Part shown: positions 1 through 8,528 of the stretch, in pieces
How positions within the stretch are numbered: position 1 is the stretch's first letter
How the letters are laid out: each line of letters starts with the position of its first letter
Assembly: GCA_017854485.1 (NCBI GenBank)
Contig: JAFMHN010000003.1
Coordinates: 1-64,000, forward strand
Length of the DNA: 64,000 bases
From: Aquiluna sp.
GTDB lineage: Bacteria; Actinomycetota; Actinomycetes; Actinomycetales; Microbacteriaceae
Direction: 5' to 3'
Program-made: the position numbers and the translations under genes
Notes under the pieces: model-generated
Database searches by the model: none
What the model was told of the DNA's origin: nothing
The model's input: the letters and a program-made list of their open reading frames with translations, nothing else

Positions 1-16
1 CTAAAGAATTACTTAG

Positions 17-45
17 AAAAGCCGAGCCAATGGCTCGGTTTTTTT
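17..45. terminator. Bidirectional intrinsic terminator at the end of holA
   Basis: A 7-bp stem (CCGAGCC at 22-28, GGCTCGG at 32-38) with a 3-nt loop is followed by seven T on the plus strand and preceded by four A, so it can end transcripts from both sides. holA stops at 44. In other actinobacteria rpsT converges on holA; a TAA at positions 2-4 could be its stop, but too little is present to say. Confidence 0.8.
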
Positions 46-1006
46 ATTGCCCTGATTTAGCCATTGCTAGCAGTAATTTCTCGATGGAGTATTCCGGGTC
101 GCGGCTGGCGCCCTTCACATCAGAATCTGTTTGCGCAGCCAGCTGCACCAACTCAATCAAATCGGACTCTTTCCAGCCAGCCAGTTCTTTCCTTGCTCGA
201 TCAAGCTGCCACGGCTGCATGCCAACAGCTGCCGCAGAAGCATTGCGGTCATTGAACAACCTCGCAAGTTGTCTTATCTTCATCGACAGCGCAGCGGTCA
301 GGGCCACCGTGTCGAGGCCGGTTGCGAATCCATGCCGAAACAGGCGGATCGCTTCCGAGGCATTGCCGGCAAGAGCAGCGTCGGCGATCTTGAAGGCGTT
401 AGTTTCGACGCGACCCTCGAAAGTCCTGTCCACGTCGGCTAGTGAAATGCTAGCTTTGCCAGACTTAGCAAGCTGGTCGCACGCGGCTCCCAGCTCACCC
501 ATGTCAGAACCGAAGGCTGTAATCAATGCCCTTGTCGCAGCTTGATCCACTGGAACACCTAGCCTTTGAAACTCTCGCTTCACAAAATCGATGCGATCGG
601 CATCTTTCTTGACCTCATCACAAACGACATTCAGAGCCATAGGTGAAAGCGCCTTCTTGGCCTTTCCGTTGTGGCCGACCAAATTTGGCAGCCTCAACAC
701 AATCGTGCAGTTTTGTGGGCCGTCTTCAAAGAGCTTTAGTAAATCCTCAGTCAGGGACTCTGCTGCAGACTGAATCAGCACCATTCTGGGTTCCTCAAAC
801 AGTGATGGCGCTGCCAGGCTGAAGATCAATCCCGGGGAGTATTCACCGTCTTGCACCTCAGTGAATTCAAGATCAGGATGTTGAGCTTTCAGTTGGTCCT
901 TGATTGACCGAGCGGCACGCTGCGCTAGGTAGACCTCCGGGCCAGTAATAAGAACAAGGCTCGCTGGAGCTGCTTGATGCCAATTGACTGTTTTGCCTGT
1001 GCTCAC
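44..1006 (-). CDS. holA: DNA polymerase III subunit delta
   Basis: This is the delta subunit of the clamp loader, which opens the beta sliding clamp so that it can be placed on primed DNA at the replication fork. The 320-residue length and the N-terminal pattern (VLITGPEVYLAQRAARSI, about residues 17-34) match the family; delta carries no working ATP site, and none is seen. The start is GTG at 1006, which shares GTGA with the stop of comEC, so the two are probably translationally coupled as the tail of a comEA-comEC-holA operon. This adjacency is common in actinobacteria. Confidence 0.93.
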   Translation of the reverse strand: MSTGKTVNWHQAAPASLVLITGPEVYLAQRAARSIKDQLKAQHPDLEFTEVQDGEYSPGLIFSLAAPSLFEEPRMVLIQSAAESLTEDLLKLFEDGPQNCTIVLRLPNLVGHNGKAKKALSPMALNVVCDEVKKDADRIDFVKREFQRLGVPVDQAATRALITAFGSDMGELGAACDQLAKSGKASISLADVDRTFEGRVETNAFKIADAALAGNASEAIRLFRHGFATGLDTVALTAALSMKIRQLARLFNDRNASAAAVGMQPWQLDRARKELAGWKESDLIELVQLAAQTDSDVKGASRDPEYSIEKLLLAMAKSGQ

Positions 1007-2859
1007 GCCGTCAGTTTACCTGCGGCAGAAATCTTCCAGCCTGCATTTTCGATCCAAAGCGCAATCGAGCCGAGCTCGTCGGTCCGAACCGAGCTGCCTG
1101 CATAATTTCTAGCCATGGTCAGAGCTTTGTTGGTTGGGTGCCCGTAGGGATTTCGGCCGACCGAAAAAATGGCAACCTCAGGCCCGAGTAGCCGAAACAG
1201 CTCGGCGGACTGATCGGCTGAGCCGTGATGGGCGACCTTTAAAAGCAGTGGCTTTCTTGTCAGCTCCCTGAGCGCGGCAGCTGAGTTTCTTAGCAGGCGC
1301 TGTTGACCAATTTCACCGAGGTCGCCGAGTGCAAGGGCTGAGAATTCGGCACCGATGAAGCTGATAATCACTGATGCGTCATTGCTGTCCTTTGCCTCCC
1401 AAGCGTTAGCTGTTGGAGACAGAACTTTCCACTGCAGATCCCCTAGCGACCCTGACATTCCGGCAAAACCCTGGTAGACCAGCACATTTGCACTATGGAG
1501 CTCCTGGTCAATCAGTGACACCAGAGGGCGGTCATCTTCGAATCCTGAAATTATGGCTCGACTCACCTGTCGATTTCTAAGGGCACCGTGGATTCCTCCA
1601 GCGTGGTCTGCGTCAAAATGAGTGATGACCAGCAAATCAATCTGGTCTACTCCCAGGTTCTCAAGGCATCTATCAATTGGTTCTGGCTCACGACCCACGT
1701 CAATCAGAGCGGTAACCCCAGCAGATTGGATGACAAGCGCATCTCCCTGACCCACATCACAATTCACCACATCCCACTCCCCCGCAAACTGTTGGTAGCG
1801 AAGCTGGTCGACGATGGACCAGGACAAGCTAATAGTGACCGCTCCAATCAAGCTGACCGCAAGCATCACTCGATAGCGCGCAAATTCTTGGTAGTAAATA
1901 GACAGCGCTAGACCGACCACAATAAAGGCCAAGACAATGCCTGCAGGGCCTGCCACAAAGTGAACCCTGGCAGCCGGCCAGCTCGACAGATTCGCTGCCA
2001 CGACGGTTATCCACCAGGTTCCAAGTGACGCGACATAACTAATAGCAGAACTGATCAGCGGCAGCGGCATAGCCAGGATTAGAGCCGTGATGCCCAGCAC
2101 AGTTACTGGTGCAACCACGGGCTCAACGATCAGATTGGCCAGCACCGAGTAAACCGGAATTGAGGGTTGCAGCATTAGCAATATCGGAGTGGTTACCAGC
2201 TGTGCCGAGAAGCTCGCCGCAAGACCTACGGCTACTAGCTTCGGAACATAGCGCGATGCCCACTGATAAATGGGCTTGGCGATTGTCAATAGACCAAGGG
2301 TTGCCAAGGCCGACAGCGAGAAGCCAAAGTCGACAGCCAGTCCAGGGTCGATTGCCAACAAAAAGATAATCGCCCAAGCAAGCGCGTAGATTGGGTTTGA
2401 GCCTCGACCAAGCCAAAGTCCTCCCGCGACAAAGGAAGCCATGGTTGCCGCCCGGAGAACACTTGATTCCGGCCCAACCACAAGCACATAGGCAACCATT
2501 ACCGATAATGCACTGATGTACCTAGCGTTTCGAGACAGCGACAGCCCCGCTACAACCAGGTAACAAACCCCCATGATGATTGCCAGGTTTGCCCCAGATA
2601 CTGCCACCAAATGTGTCAGTGAAAGAGTCTTCATTTGCTCGGCAACCTCGGCTGACAACAAATCCCGTTCGCCGATGGCCAGTCCGGCAACCAGCGCCTT
2701 AGAGTCAGCTGTAATCCCCTGGGCGTTCAGAACAAATGCGTGGCGAATAGACTCAATGAATTCAATTTTTGGATAGGACAACTTCAGCTGCGATTGTGTC
2801 CCTGGTGGTGCAGTTACCCACAGCGCGAGCCAGTAGAACCCCGCAATTGCAACAATCAC
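1003..2859 (-). CDS. comEC: ComEC/Rec2 family DNA-uptake channel
   Basis: This is the membrane channel thought to carry single-stranded DNA into the cell during transformation. Residues about 55-330 form the multi-helix competence domain, with the typical THLVAVSGANLAI motif near 82-94. Residues about 358-618 form a metallo-beta-lactamase domain, with HFDADH at 414-419 and a second metal motif AHHGS at 543-547. At 618 residues it is short for the family: the usual N-terminal helices and OB-like domain (DUF4131) are almost gone. The start is GTG at 2859 in a GTGA overlap with comEA. No comEB or ATPase gene lies nearby. Confidence 0.9.
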   Translation of the reverse strand: MIVAIAGFYWLALWVTAPPGTQSQLKLSYPKIEFIESIRHAFVLNAQGITADSKALVAGLAIGERDLLSAEVAEQMKTLSLTHLVAVSGANLAIIMGVCYLVVAGLSLSRNARYISALSVMVAYVLVVGPESSVLRAATMASFVAGGLWLGRGSNPIYALAWAIIFLLAIDPGLAVDFGFSLSALATLGLLTIAKPIYQWASRYVPKLVAVGLAASFSAQLVTTPILLMLQPSIPVYSVLANLIVEPVVAPVTVLGITALILAMPLPLISSAISYVASLGTWWITVVAANLSSWPAARVHFVAGPAGIVLAFIVVGLALSIYYQEFARYRVMLAVSLIGAVTISLSWSIVDQLRYQQFAGEWDVVNCDVGQGDALVIQSAGVTALIDVGREPEPIDRCLENLGVDQIDLLVITHFDADHAGGIHGALRNRQVSRAIISGFEDDRPLVSLIDQELHSANVLVYQGFAGMSGSLGDLQWKVLSPTANAWEAKDSNDASVIISFIGAEFSALALGDLGEIGQQRLLRNSAAALRELTRKPLLLKVAHHGSADQSAELFRLLGPEVAIFSVGRNPYGHPTNKALTMARNYAGSSVRTDELGSIALWIENAGWKISAAGKLTA

Positions 2860-3425
2860 AAAGTCAGCTTTTGCTTCAGCTGCTCAAACAGCTTGGCGCC
2901 GATGCCGGCTACCTCCAACAGTTGTTCAACGCCGGCGAACGAGCCGATCTGATCTCGATAGGCAATAATTCTTGCGGCAAGTGCTGGGCCAATGCCCGGC
3001 AGCTCCTCCAGCTGAGCGGCCGTTGCTTTATTTAGTGAGATGAACCCATCTTTGGAGTCGGTTGCCATTTGAGACTCGGCCAAGACCACGACCTGTTCAC
3101 CATCAGAGACTAATCTGGCAAGATTCACGCTCGACTGCACAGCGGCGTCAGTGAATCCACCGGCAGCCTCAACAACGTCCCTGACTCTGGCCCCGTAGCT
3201 CACTTCATATAGGCCGGGCGCCTGGACCTCCCCCACAACATGAATGAAGATTTCACCGGAAATTGAAAAACTGCCACTTTGCTCTGGCGCCGCCTTAGGT
3301 GCCTGTGGGGCTGCATTGTTAGATAAGAGCACTCCAAAGAGCAACCCGACCAGCATTGCAGCAAGGATCAGCTGCTTGCGCTTTGTGGGATCTAGTGACT
3401 TTAGCCAGTCAATAAGCTTCTGCAT
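2856..3425 (-). CDS. comEA: ComEA family helix-hairpin-helix DNA-binding protein
   Basis: This is the DNA receptor of the uptake machinery, expected to sit in the membrane and hold incoming double-stranded DNA outside the cell. One membrane segment lies near residues 18-36. An SLBB-like domain follows (about 60-115; IHVVGEVQAPGLYEV is typical), then two helix-hairpin-helix motifs at the C-terminus (about 133-188, with ELPGIGPALAARI and EVAGIGAKLFEQL). It heads the comEA-comEC-holA operon, and its stop overlaps the comEC start. Only 64 bases separate its start from the leuS stop, so it may be co-transcribed with leuS. Confidence 0.93.
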   Translation of the reverse strand: MQKLIDWLKSLDPTKRKQLILAAMLVGLLFGVLLSNNAAPQAPKAAPEQSGSFSISGEIFIHVVGEVQAPGLYEVSYGARVRDVVEAAGGFTDAAVQSSVNLARLVSDGEQVVVLAESQMATDSKDGFISLNKATAAQLEELPGIGPALAARIIAYRDQIGSFAGVEQLLEVAGIGAKLFEQLKQKLTL

Positions 3426-3489
3426 TCCCCAAGAATTGCCAATAGACCGTGGCTCAGATCGGCCATGGGTTATCTCTGTTTATGGGGGA

Positions 3490-5955
3490 CTATTTTGTGG
3501 CTATGTTGACAAGCTTCGGAGCTCGAACGATGACGTTTACGATCTCTTTGCCCTCGATGGTCCTTTGAACCGCCGCAGAAGCCATTGCCATCGCCTCTAA
3601 CTCAGCGTCGGTTATGGACAGGTCAACCTCGAACTTGTCCCGAAGTTTGCCATCTACCTGCACTACGGCAACCGTGCTCTGTTCGACCAAGAGACTCTGA
3701 TCAACCGTTCCAAACCCAGCCAAGGCCACAGCAGGCTCGTGACCGAGCAACTGCCACATGTCCTCCGAGGTGTAGGGAGCAAACAAACTCAGCGCCTTGG
3801 CTAGCTCTTCTGCGCCCTCTCGAACAGCAATGTCCTTAGGCCCGACGCCCTGATCAATAGCTTTGCGAAGGGCGTTAGTCAGCTCCATGGCTTTGGCCAC
3901 GCCGACGTTGAACTTGTGAGCCTCGATTGCCTCTTCAAAACCAACCAGGAACTGGTGAGTTGCCTTGCGGACGCCCTTGTCGCCAGCAGCAAAGTCAGCG
4001 GTGGGCTCGCTATCAACATCTTTGGCTATTCTCCATGCGCGAGCCAAGAACTTGGCTGATGCAGCAGGCGAAACGTCAGCCCAATCGATGTCGTCTTCGG
4101 GAGGCCCGGCAAAGGCCATGGTCAGACGGATTGCGTCAACTCCATGGATATCCAGCTGCTCACTTAGTCGCACTAGGTTGCCTCGCGACTTGCTCATCGC
4201 CGAACCGTTCATCAAAACCATGCCCTGGTTCAAGAGCCTGGTGAATGGCTCTTCAAAATCAACCATTCCGATGTCGTGCAGAACCTTTGTGAAAAAGCGT
4301 GCATAGAGCAGATGCAGGATTGCGTGAGTTACTCCCCCGACATACTGGTCAACCGGTGCCCACTTCTTGGCTTCCGCAGGATCAAACGCGAATTCCTCGG
4401 AGTGTGGCGATAGGAATCTCAGGAAGTACCAAGAACTGTCAACAAAGGTGTCCATCGTGTCTGAGTCACGCTTTGCAGCACCACCGCAACTAGGGCAGGA
4501 AACATTCAGCCATTGATCGGCTGCACCCAGCGGAGAGGTTCCCTTTGGTTGCAGGTCTAATCCTGAACTGTCAGGCAGGGTAACTGGGAGCTGGTCCTGT
4601 GAAACAGGAACTTCGCCACACTTCTCACAGTGGATGATCGGGATAGGGGTTCCCCAGTAGCGCTGCCTTGAGATCAGCCAGTCTCGAAGCCTGAAGTTTT
4701 TCGACCCAACTCCGGTTCCCTTTGATTCTGCAATCTCAATTGCTTTTGCGATTGCATCTTGCTTACTCAGGCCATTTAGTTCACCAGAGTTCACAATTAC
4801 GCCATCGCCACTTGTGGCTATGCCAGAAACAGCCGGGTCTTCTTCGCCGGTGTCCACGACCATTTTGATTTCAAGCCCCATTGCCTTGGCAAACTCAATG
4901 TCGCGGTCGTCGTGAGCCGGAACACCCATGATGGCTCCGGTGCCATAGTCGGCAAGCACATAGTCAGAGACCCAGATTGGAACCTGTTCGCCGCTGAGCG
5001 GATTGATCGCGTACTGCTCCAAGAAAACACCGGTTTTCTTGCGGTCCGTTGCAAGTCGCTCAATGTCATTTGCCTTTTTTACGCCATCCAAATACTGCTC
5101 GAACGCCTGCTGAACGGTGTCGGACGCATTTGCGGCCAGGTTCGCTGCCAATTCACTGTCTGCGGCTAGGACCATGAAAGTTGCACCAAAGAGCGTGTCC
5201 GGCCTAGTTGTAAACACCGAGATTTTTTGATCGGAATCAACGATGTTGAAGTCAATGTTTGCCCCCTGGGAGCGACCGATCCAGTTGCGCTGCATCGAAA
5301 GCACCTTGGAGGGCCACTTGCCCTCAAGCTGGTCCAGGTCATCCAAGAGCCGGTCGGCGTAGTCGGTGACCTTGAAGTACCACTGGGTCAGTGCCTTCTT
5401 GGTTACCACCGAGTCACAGCGCTCACACAAACCTTGAACTACCTGCTCGTTTGCCAAAACAGTCTGGCAACTAGGGCACCAGTTCACGTTTGAGTTCTTG
5501 CGGTAGGCAAGGCCCTTTTTGTAGAACTCTAGAAATAGCCACTGGTTCCAGCGGTAATAGAGAGGATCACAGGTTTGCAAGACCCTATCCCAGTCGAAGC
5601 TGCAGGCGTATCTCCGCATTGAAGCTTTTTGCTGAGCGATGTTTTCGTAGGTCCAATCCCGCGGATCTAAGCCACGCTTAATCGCCGCGTTTTCTGCCGG
5701 CAGTCCGAAGGCGTCCCAGCCAATCGGGTGCATTACGTTGTAGCCCTTCTGAGCCCAGTATCTGGCTATTACGTCTCCGAGTGCGTAGGCTTCGGCGTGG
5801 CCCATGTGCAGGTCCCCGGAAGGGTATGGGAACATGTCCAGAACATACTTGGTAGGCCTTGCATCATCTGCTCTAGATGAGTCGAAAGGCTTTATTTCGT
5901 CCCAAACCGGAAGCCATTTATTCTGGATTTCGGTGACGTCGTAATTCTCTTGCAA
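3490..5955 (-). CDS. leuS: Leucyl-tRNA synthetase
   Basis: It charges tRNA-Leu with leucine in the cytoplasm. The class I signatures are present: HMGH at about residues 50-53 and an MSKS loop (AMSKSRG) near 584-588. The editing (CP1) domain lies between them, along with a zinc-like Cys cluster (CPSC...CERC) near residues 163-181. The 821-residue length is normal for bacterial LeuS. Transcription runs with comEA downstream and pabB upstream on the same strand, with short gaps (33 bases to pabB). Confidence 0.97.
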   Translation of the reverse strand: MQENYDVTEIQNKWLPVWDEIKPFDSSRADDARPTKYVLDMFPYPSGDLHMGHAEAYALGDVIARYWAQKGYNVMHPIGWDAFGLPAENAAIKRGLDPRDWTYENIAQQKASMRRYACSFDWDRVLQTCDPLYYRWNQWLFLEFYKKGLAYRKNSNVNWCPSCQTVLANEQVVQGLCERCDSVVTKKALTQWYFKVTDYADRLLDDLDQLEGKWPSKVLSMQRNWIGRSQGANIDFNIVDSDQKISVFTTRPDTLFGATFMVLAADSELAANLAANASDTVQQAFEQYLDGVKKANDIERLATDRKKTGVFLEQYAINPLSGEQVPIWVSDYVLADYGTGAIMGVPAHDDRDIEFAKAMGLEIKMVVDTGEEDPAVSGIATSGDGVIVNSGELNGLSKQDAIAKAIEIAESKGTGVGSKNFRLRDWLISRQRYWGTPIPIIHCEKCGEVPVSQDQLPVTLPDSSGLDLQPKGTSPLGAADQWLNVSCPSCGGAAKRDSDTMDTFVDSSWYFLRFLSPHSEEFAFDPAEAKKWAPVDQYVGGVTHAILHLLYARFFTKVLHDIGMVDFEEPFTRLLNQGMVLMNGSAMSKSRGNLVRLSEQLDIHGVDAIRLTMAFAGPPEDDIDWADVSPAASAKFLARAWRIAKDVDSEPTADFAAGDKGVRKATHQFLVGFEEAIEAHKFNVGVAKAMELTNALRKAIDQGVGPKDIAVREGAEELAKALSLFAPYTSEDMWQLLGHEPAVALAGFGTVDQSLLVEQSTVAVVQVDGKLRDKFEVDLSITDAELEAMAMASAAVQRTIEGKEIVNVIVRAPKLVNIATK

Positions 5956-5988
5956 TTAGCTACCTTCAACTTCGTTCAAACACATAGA

Positions 5989-7266
5989 TTACCAACTGAC
6001 CTCAGCTCCCATGGCCTCAACAAGCGCCATTGCCTTCAACTGGACTTCGGCGTGCTCAGTGGCTGGGTTCGAACCTGATGTAATTCCGCCACCCACCGCA
6101 ATTCTTACTCGCGAGGCTTCAAAGATTGCAGTTCTAATAACCATGCCCAAATCCATGTCGCCGGTGGCACTAATCCAGCCAATCGCTCCTGCGTAAGCAC
6201 CGCGCTCGCGCTTTTCCAGTTGCTCCAAAATTGCGCAGGCACTTATCTTTGGCGCTCCGGTCATCGACCCCCCGGGAAACAAAGCGCGCAAGGCATCAAA
6301 CCCGGTTTTTGACTCCAGCAGCTCGCCGCTGACATCCGATACCAATTGGTGCACTGTCGAGTATGAGCGAATTGCCAGCAGTGACTCGACATTGACGCTG
6401 CCTGATTCACAGATGCTCGACAGATCATTTCTAATCAGATCTACAATCATCAGGTTTTCAGCACGTTCCTTTTCATCCGAGCCAAGTCGTTGCTGCAGCT
6501 CCAGATCTTCAGCCGGATCATTCGACCTGGGCCTGGTGCCCTTGATCGGAGAGCTAGTGACTCTTGAACCCTGAACGCTTATAAACCGCTCTGGAGAAAT
6601 GCTCACATAGGTGGCCTGCTCTGTTTTCAAAAATGTGCAGTACGGGGCTGGGTGCGCCCTTCTGAGCCTGAGAAACAGCGCCAGCGGATCGCCTGCGTAA
6701 TCTGCCTGCAGTTCGGTGGTCAAGCAAAGTTGATAGATGTCGCCTTTCGCAATGTGATTCTTCGCGGTTTCTATTTTCGCTAGATAGTCACTTTTTGAAT
6801 CAAATGCACTGAACCTAGCGGCTGAAGCTGGATCATGAGCCATTTGGTAACTTGCGGCATCACCCCCGACCAGTGCCAGTCTTAGCAGAGCCGCGTGAAA
6901 CCACTGCTTGAAGGCAGCCTCATCTGCGAAGTTTCCAAGGAAAAACATGGCGCGGTTGTCGTGGTCATAGACAAACGCCCTATCAACATCTATCCCAGAA
7001 ACCTGAAGTCGGGCAGCCTCTGGAAGCGCATAGTTGATAACCCCGACAAACCCTGGCCGGAAACTAAATGGCAACTGCCCTTGGCTAGAGTCAGGCTCTG
7101 AGGCTGGCATCTGCTCTGAGTAGAGTCCGGAGCCAATGATCGAGTAGCGAGAATCATGGTGATGCTCTCGATCGAGCCAAAATGAATTAGGGCTAGCGGC
7201 AAAAAATGACACGAAAGTGTCAGGGATTGGGCTCCAGCCCTCAATGCGTTCGCTGAAAAGTGGCAA
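5989..7266 (-). CDS. pabB: Anthranilate/para-aminobenzoate synthase component I (likely PabB)
   Basis: This is a chorismate-binding enzyme that makes 4-amino-4-deoxychorismate for folate. The C-terminal two thirds carry the family's motifs: PERFISV, SPIKGTRPR and GGSMTGAPK (near residue 331). The 425-residue length is shorter than TrpE, and the divergent PabC-like gene 33 bases away supports PabB over TrpE. The glutaminase partner (PabA) is not in the window. The start is TTG at 7266, chosen because an AAAGGA ribosome site lies 7 bases upstream. Confidence 0.85.
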   Translation of the reverse strand: MPLFSERIEGWSPIPDTFVSFFAASPNSFWLDREHHHDSRYSIIGSGLYSEQMPASEPDSSQGQLPFSFRPGFVGVINYALPEAARLQVSGIDVDRAFVYDHDNRAMFFLGNFADEAAFKQWFHAALLRLALVGGDAASYQMAHDPASAARFSAFDSKSDYLAKIETAKNHIAKGDIYQLCLTTELQADYAGDPLALFLRLRRAHPAPYCTFLKTEQATYVSISPERFISVQGSRVTSSPIKGTRPRSNDPAEDLELQQRLGSDEKERAENLMIVDLIRNDLSSICESGSVNVESLLAIRSYSTVHQLVSDVSGELLESKTGFDALRALFPGGSMTGAPKISACAILEQLEKRERGAYAGAIGWISATGDMDLGMVIRTAIFEASRVRIAVGGGITSGSNPATEHAEVQLKAMALVEAMGAEVSW

Positions 7267-7299
7267 TCTTTAGTCCTTTAGACCCGTAATCTTGTTGAG

Positions 7300-8103
7300 A
7301 TGAGCGTAACGGGTGATGTCTACCAATTCACGGGTAATGACCTGATGCCGGTCGACCACGCCATCCCAGGCTCACTCTCGGTGGCAGACAGCTGGCTGGT
7401 GAACGAGGGCATGGTTCGCGGATTAGACCGTCACTTTGCGCGTTTTGCTAGATCGGTTGCTGGCATTTCTCGGCCAGAGCTGCTTGATTTCTTCGACGCG
7501 GTTATTGCCGCCACACCACTGGAAGAATCCTGGTTTCCGAGAATCGAATTTCGCCATTTTCAGCCAATTGGTCAGCAGCTATTTTTCAGAATCCGACCGG
7601 CACCGATTAGAAGCCCCCACTGCACGCTTTGGTCACTCAACGAGCCAGACCCGCGAAACCAACCTTTAGTCAAAGGGCCGGATCTCTCGGTCTGCCAAAA
7701 GCTTAGGAGGCAGGCAAACCTGCATGGAGCAGATGAGGCTGTCATTCTCGATGCCGATGGCCACGTAGCAGATGGTGCACTGTCTTCCATCGTTTGGTGG
7801 GAGGGAGACGTCCTTTGCGGTCCGGATGATTCCACTGCTTGGCTACCCTCGGTAACAAGGTCGCTGGTTTTCGAACTGGCAAACCAGGCTGGGTATGAAA
7901 CTAGAGAGGTGCGCAAGCAGCCTCAGGATCTAGAGGGCCTTGAAATCTGGAGCCTCTCGGCACTCCAGGGCATAAGACTGGTCACTGCATGGGGTGACAT
8001 GCCTGTCTCGGGAGCAAAGAAGTTGAATTCATTCCGGAAGCGCCTAGAGATGCTATCGGGCCCAATTGGAGACACTCCATTGGAGCTCTCTCAGAGGAAT
8101 TAG
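7300..8103 (+). CDS. pabC: Class IV aminotransferase, probable aminodeoxychorismate lyase
   Basis: This is a fold-IV PLP enzyme that would split aminodeoxychorismate into para-aminobenzoate and pyruvate, completing the step begun by the divergent pabB. The HGADEAVILDADGHVADG segment (about residues 142-159) matches the family, and K134 in QKLRRQ is the likely PLP lysine. Length (267 aa) fits PabC. The sequence is divergent and the substrate rests on the neighbour, so a branched-chain or D-amino-acid aminotransferase is possible. A TAATCT hexamer ends 7 bases before the ATG and there is no good ribosome site, which suggests a leaderless message. Confidence 0.72.
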   Translation: MSVTGDVYQFTGNDLMPVDHAIPGSLSVADSWLVNEGMVRGLDRHFARFARSVAGISRPELLDFFDAVIAATPLEESWFPRIEFRHFQPIGQQLFFRIRPAPIRSPHCTLWSLNEPDPRNQPLVKGPDLSVCQKLRRQANLHGADEAVILDADGHVADGALSSIVWWEGDVLCGPDDSTAWLPSVTRSLVFELANQAGYETREVRKQPQDLEGLEIWSLSALQGIRLVTAWGDMPVSGAKKLNSFRKRLEMLSGPIGDTPLELSQRN

Positions 8104-8167
8104 TTGTGCTTCATCTAGCGGTTATGCAGGGTTTTTTGTAATTAATCAACAGAATCAAAATTTGATT

Positions 8168-8221
8168 TTGTAAATGTCCTAGTCAAGTCATACACTTCTA
8201 ACTCATCGAACATTTGTTCGA
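8168..8221 (+). promoter_or_regulatory. SOS promoter with a perfect LexA box
   Basis: TCGAACATTTGTTCGA at 8206-8221 is an exact match to the actinobacterial LexA operator TCGAAC-N4-GTTCGA. A promoter of the form TTGTAA (8168-8173), 17-base spacer, TACACT (8191-8196) sits just before it, so the operator would cover the transcription start. An AGAAGGGG ribosome site (8227-8234) and the TTG start of the next gene follow. The layout predicts LexA repression and induction by DNA damage of the two genes downstream. Confidence 0.88.
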
Positions 8222-8243
8222 ATAGTTAGAAGGGGCGCTAGCT

Positions 8244-8528
8244 TTGGAAATTGAGCTTGCTACTGGTGTCATGCTTGACGCCGATGGAGCACCCGCGTCT
8301 TTTGACTGGCGTGGGGAACTTTTTCTAACCTCTTCCAGGCCAGTTCGTTGGTATTCCAGATCGCTTTGGTGGCAACATGCCGGTCAAGCCGAGGTCGGTC
8401 AGGGTCGCAATCTAGTTGAAACCGAAATGTGGCGATTGTGGGCGGCAAGCACCACCGGTAGATACTTTTTTCAGCTGCGCCACCAACTACCAGAAGACAG
8501 CTGGGAAATTGAAGAGGCTACCGGCTAA
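8244..8528 (+). CDS. DUF6504-like small protein of the dnaE2 operon
   Basis: A 94-residue protein without a membrane segment or signal peptide. It resembles the small DUF6504 proteins that accompany translesion-synthesis genes in actinobacteria; the pattern of a tryptophan-rich WYSRSLWW (about residues 36-43), then ETEMWRLWAAS, then a C-terminal DSWEIEE fits. The family name is from memory. Its role is unknown; context suggests help for error-prone repair. The start is TTG at 8244, set by the AGAAGGGG site. Its TAA directly abuts the ATG of dnaE2, so the two are coupled under the LexA-controlled promoter. Confidence 0.7.
   Translation: MEIELATGVMLDADGAPASFDWRGELFLTSSRPVRWYSRSLWWQHAGQAEVGQGRNLVETEMWRLWAASTTGRYFFQLRHQLPEDSWEIEEATG

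Noticed and set aside
6065-6074. GGTTCGAACC palindrome resembling part of an SOS box
   Set aside because: It lies inside pabB coding sequence and lacks the TCGAAC-N4-GTTCGA spacing.
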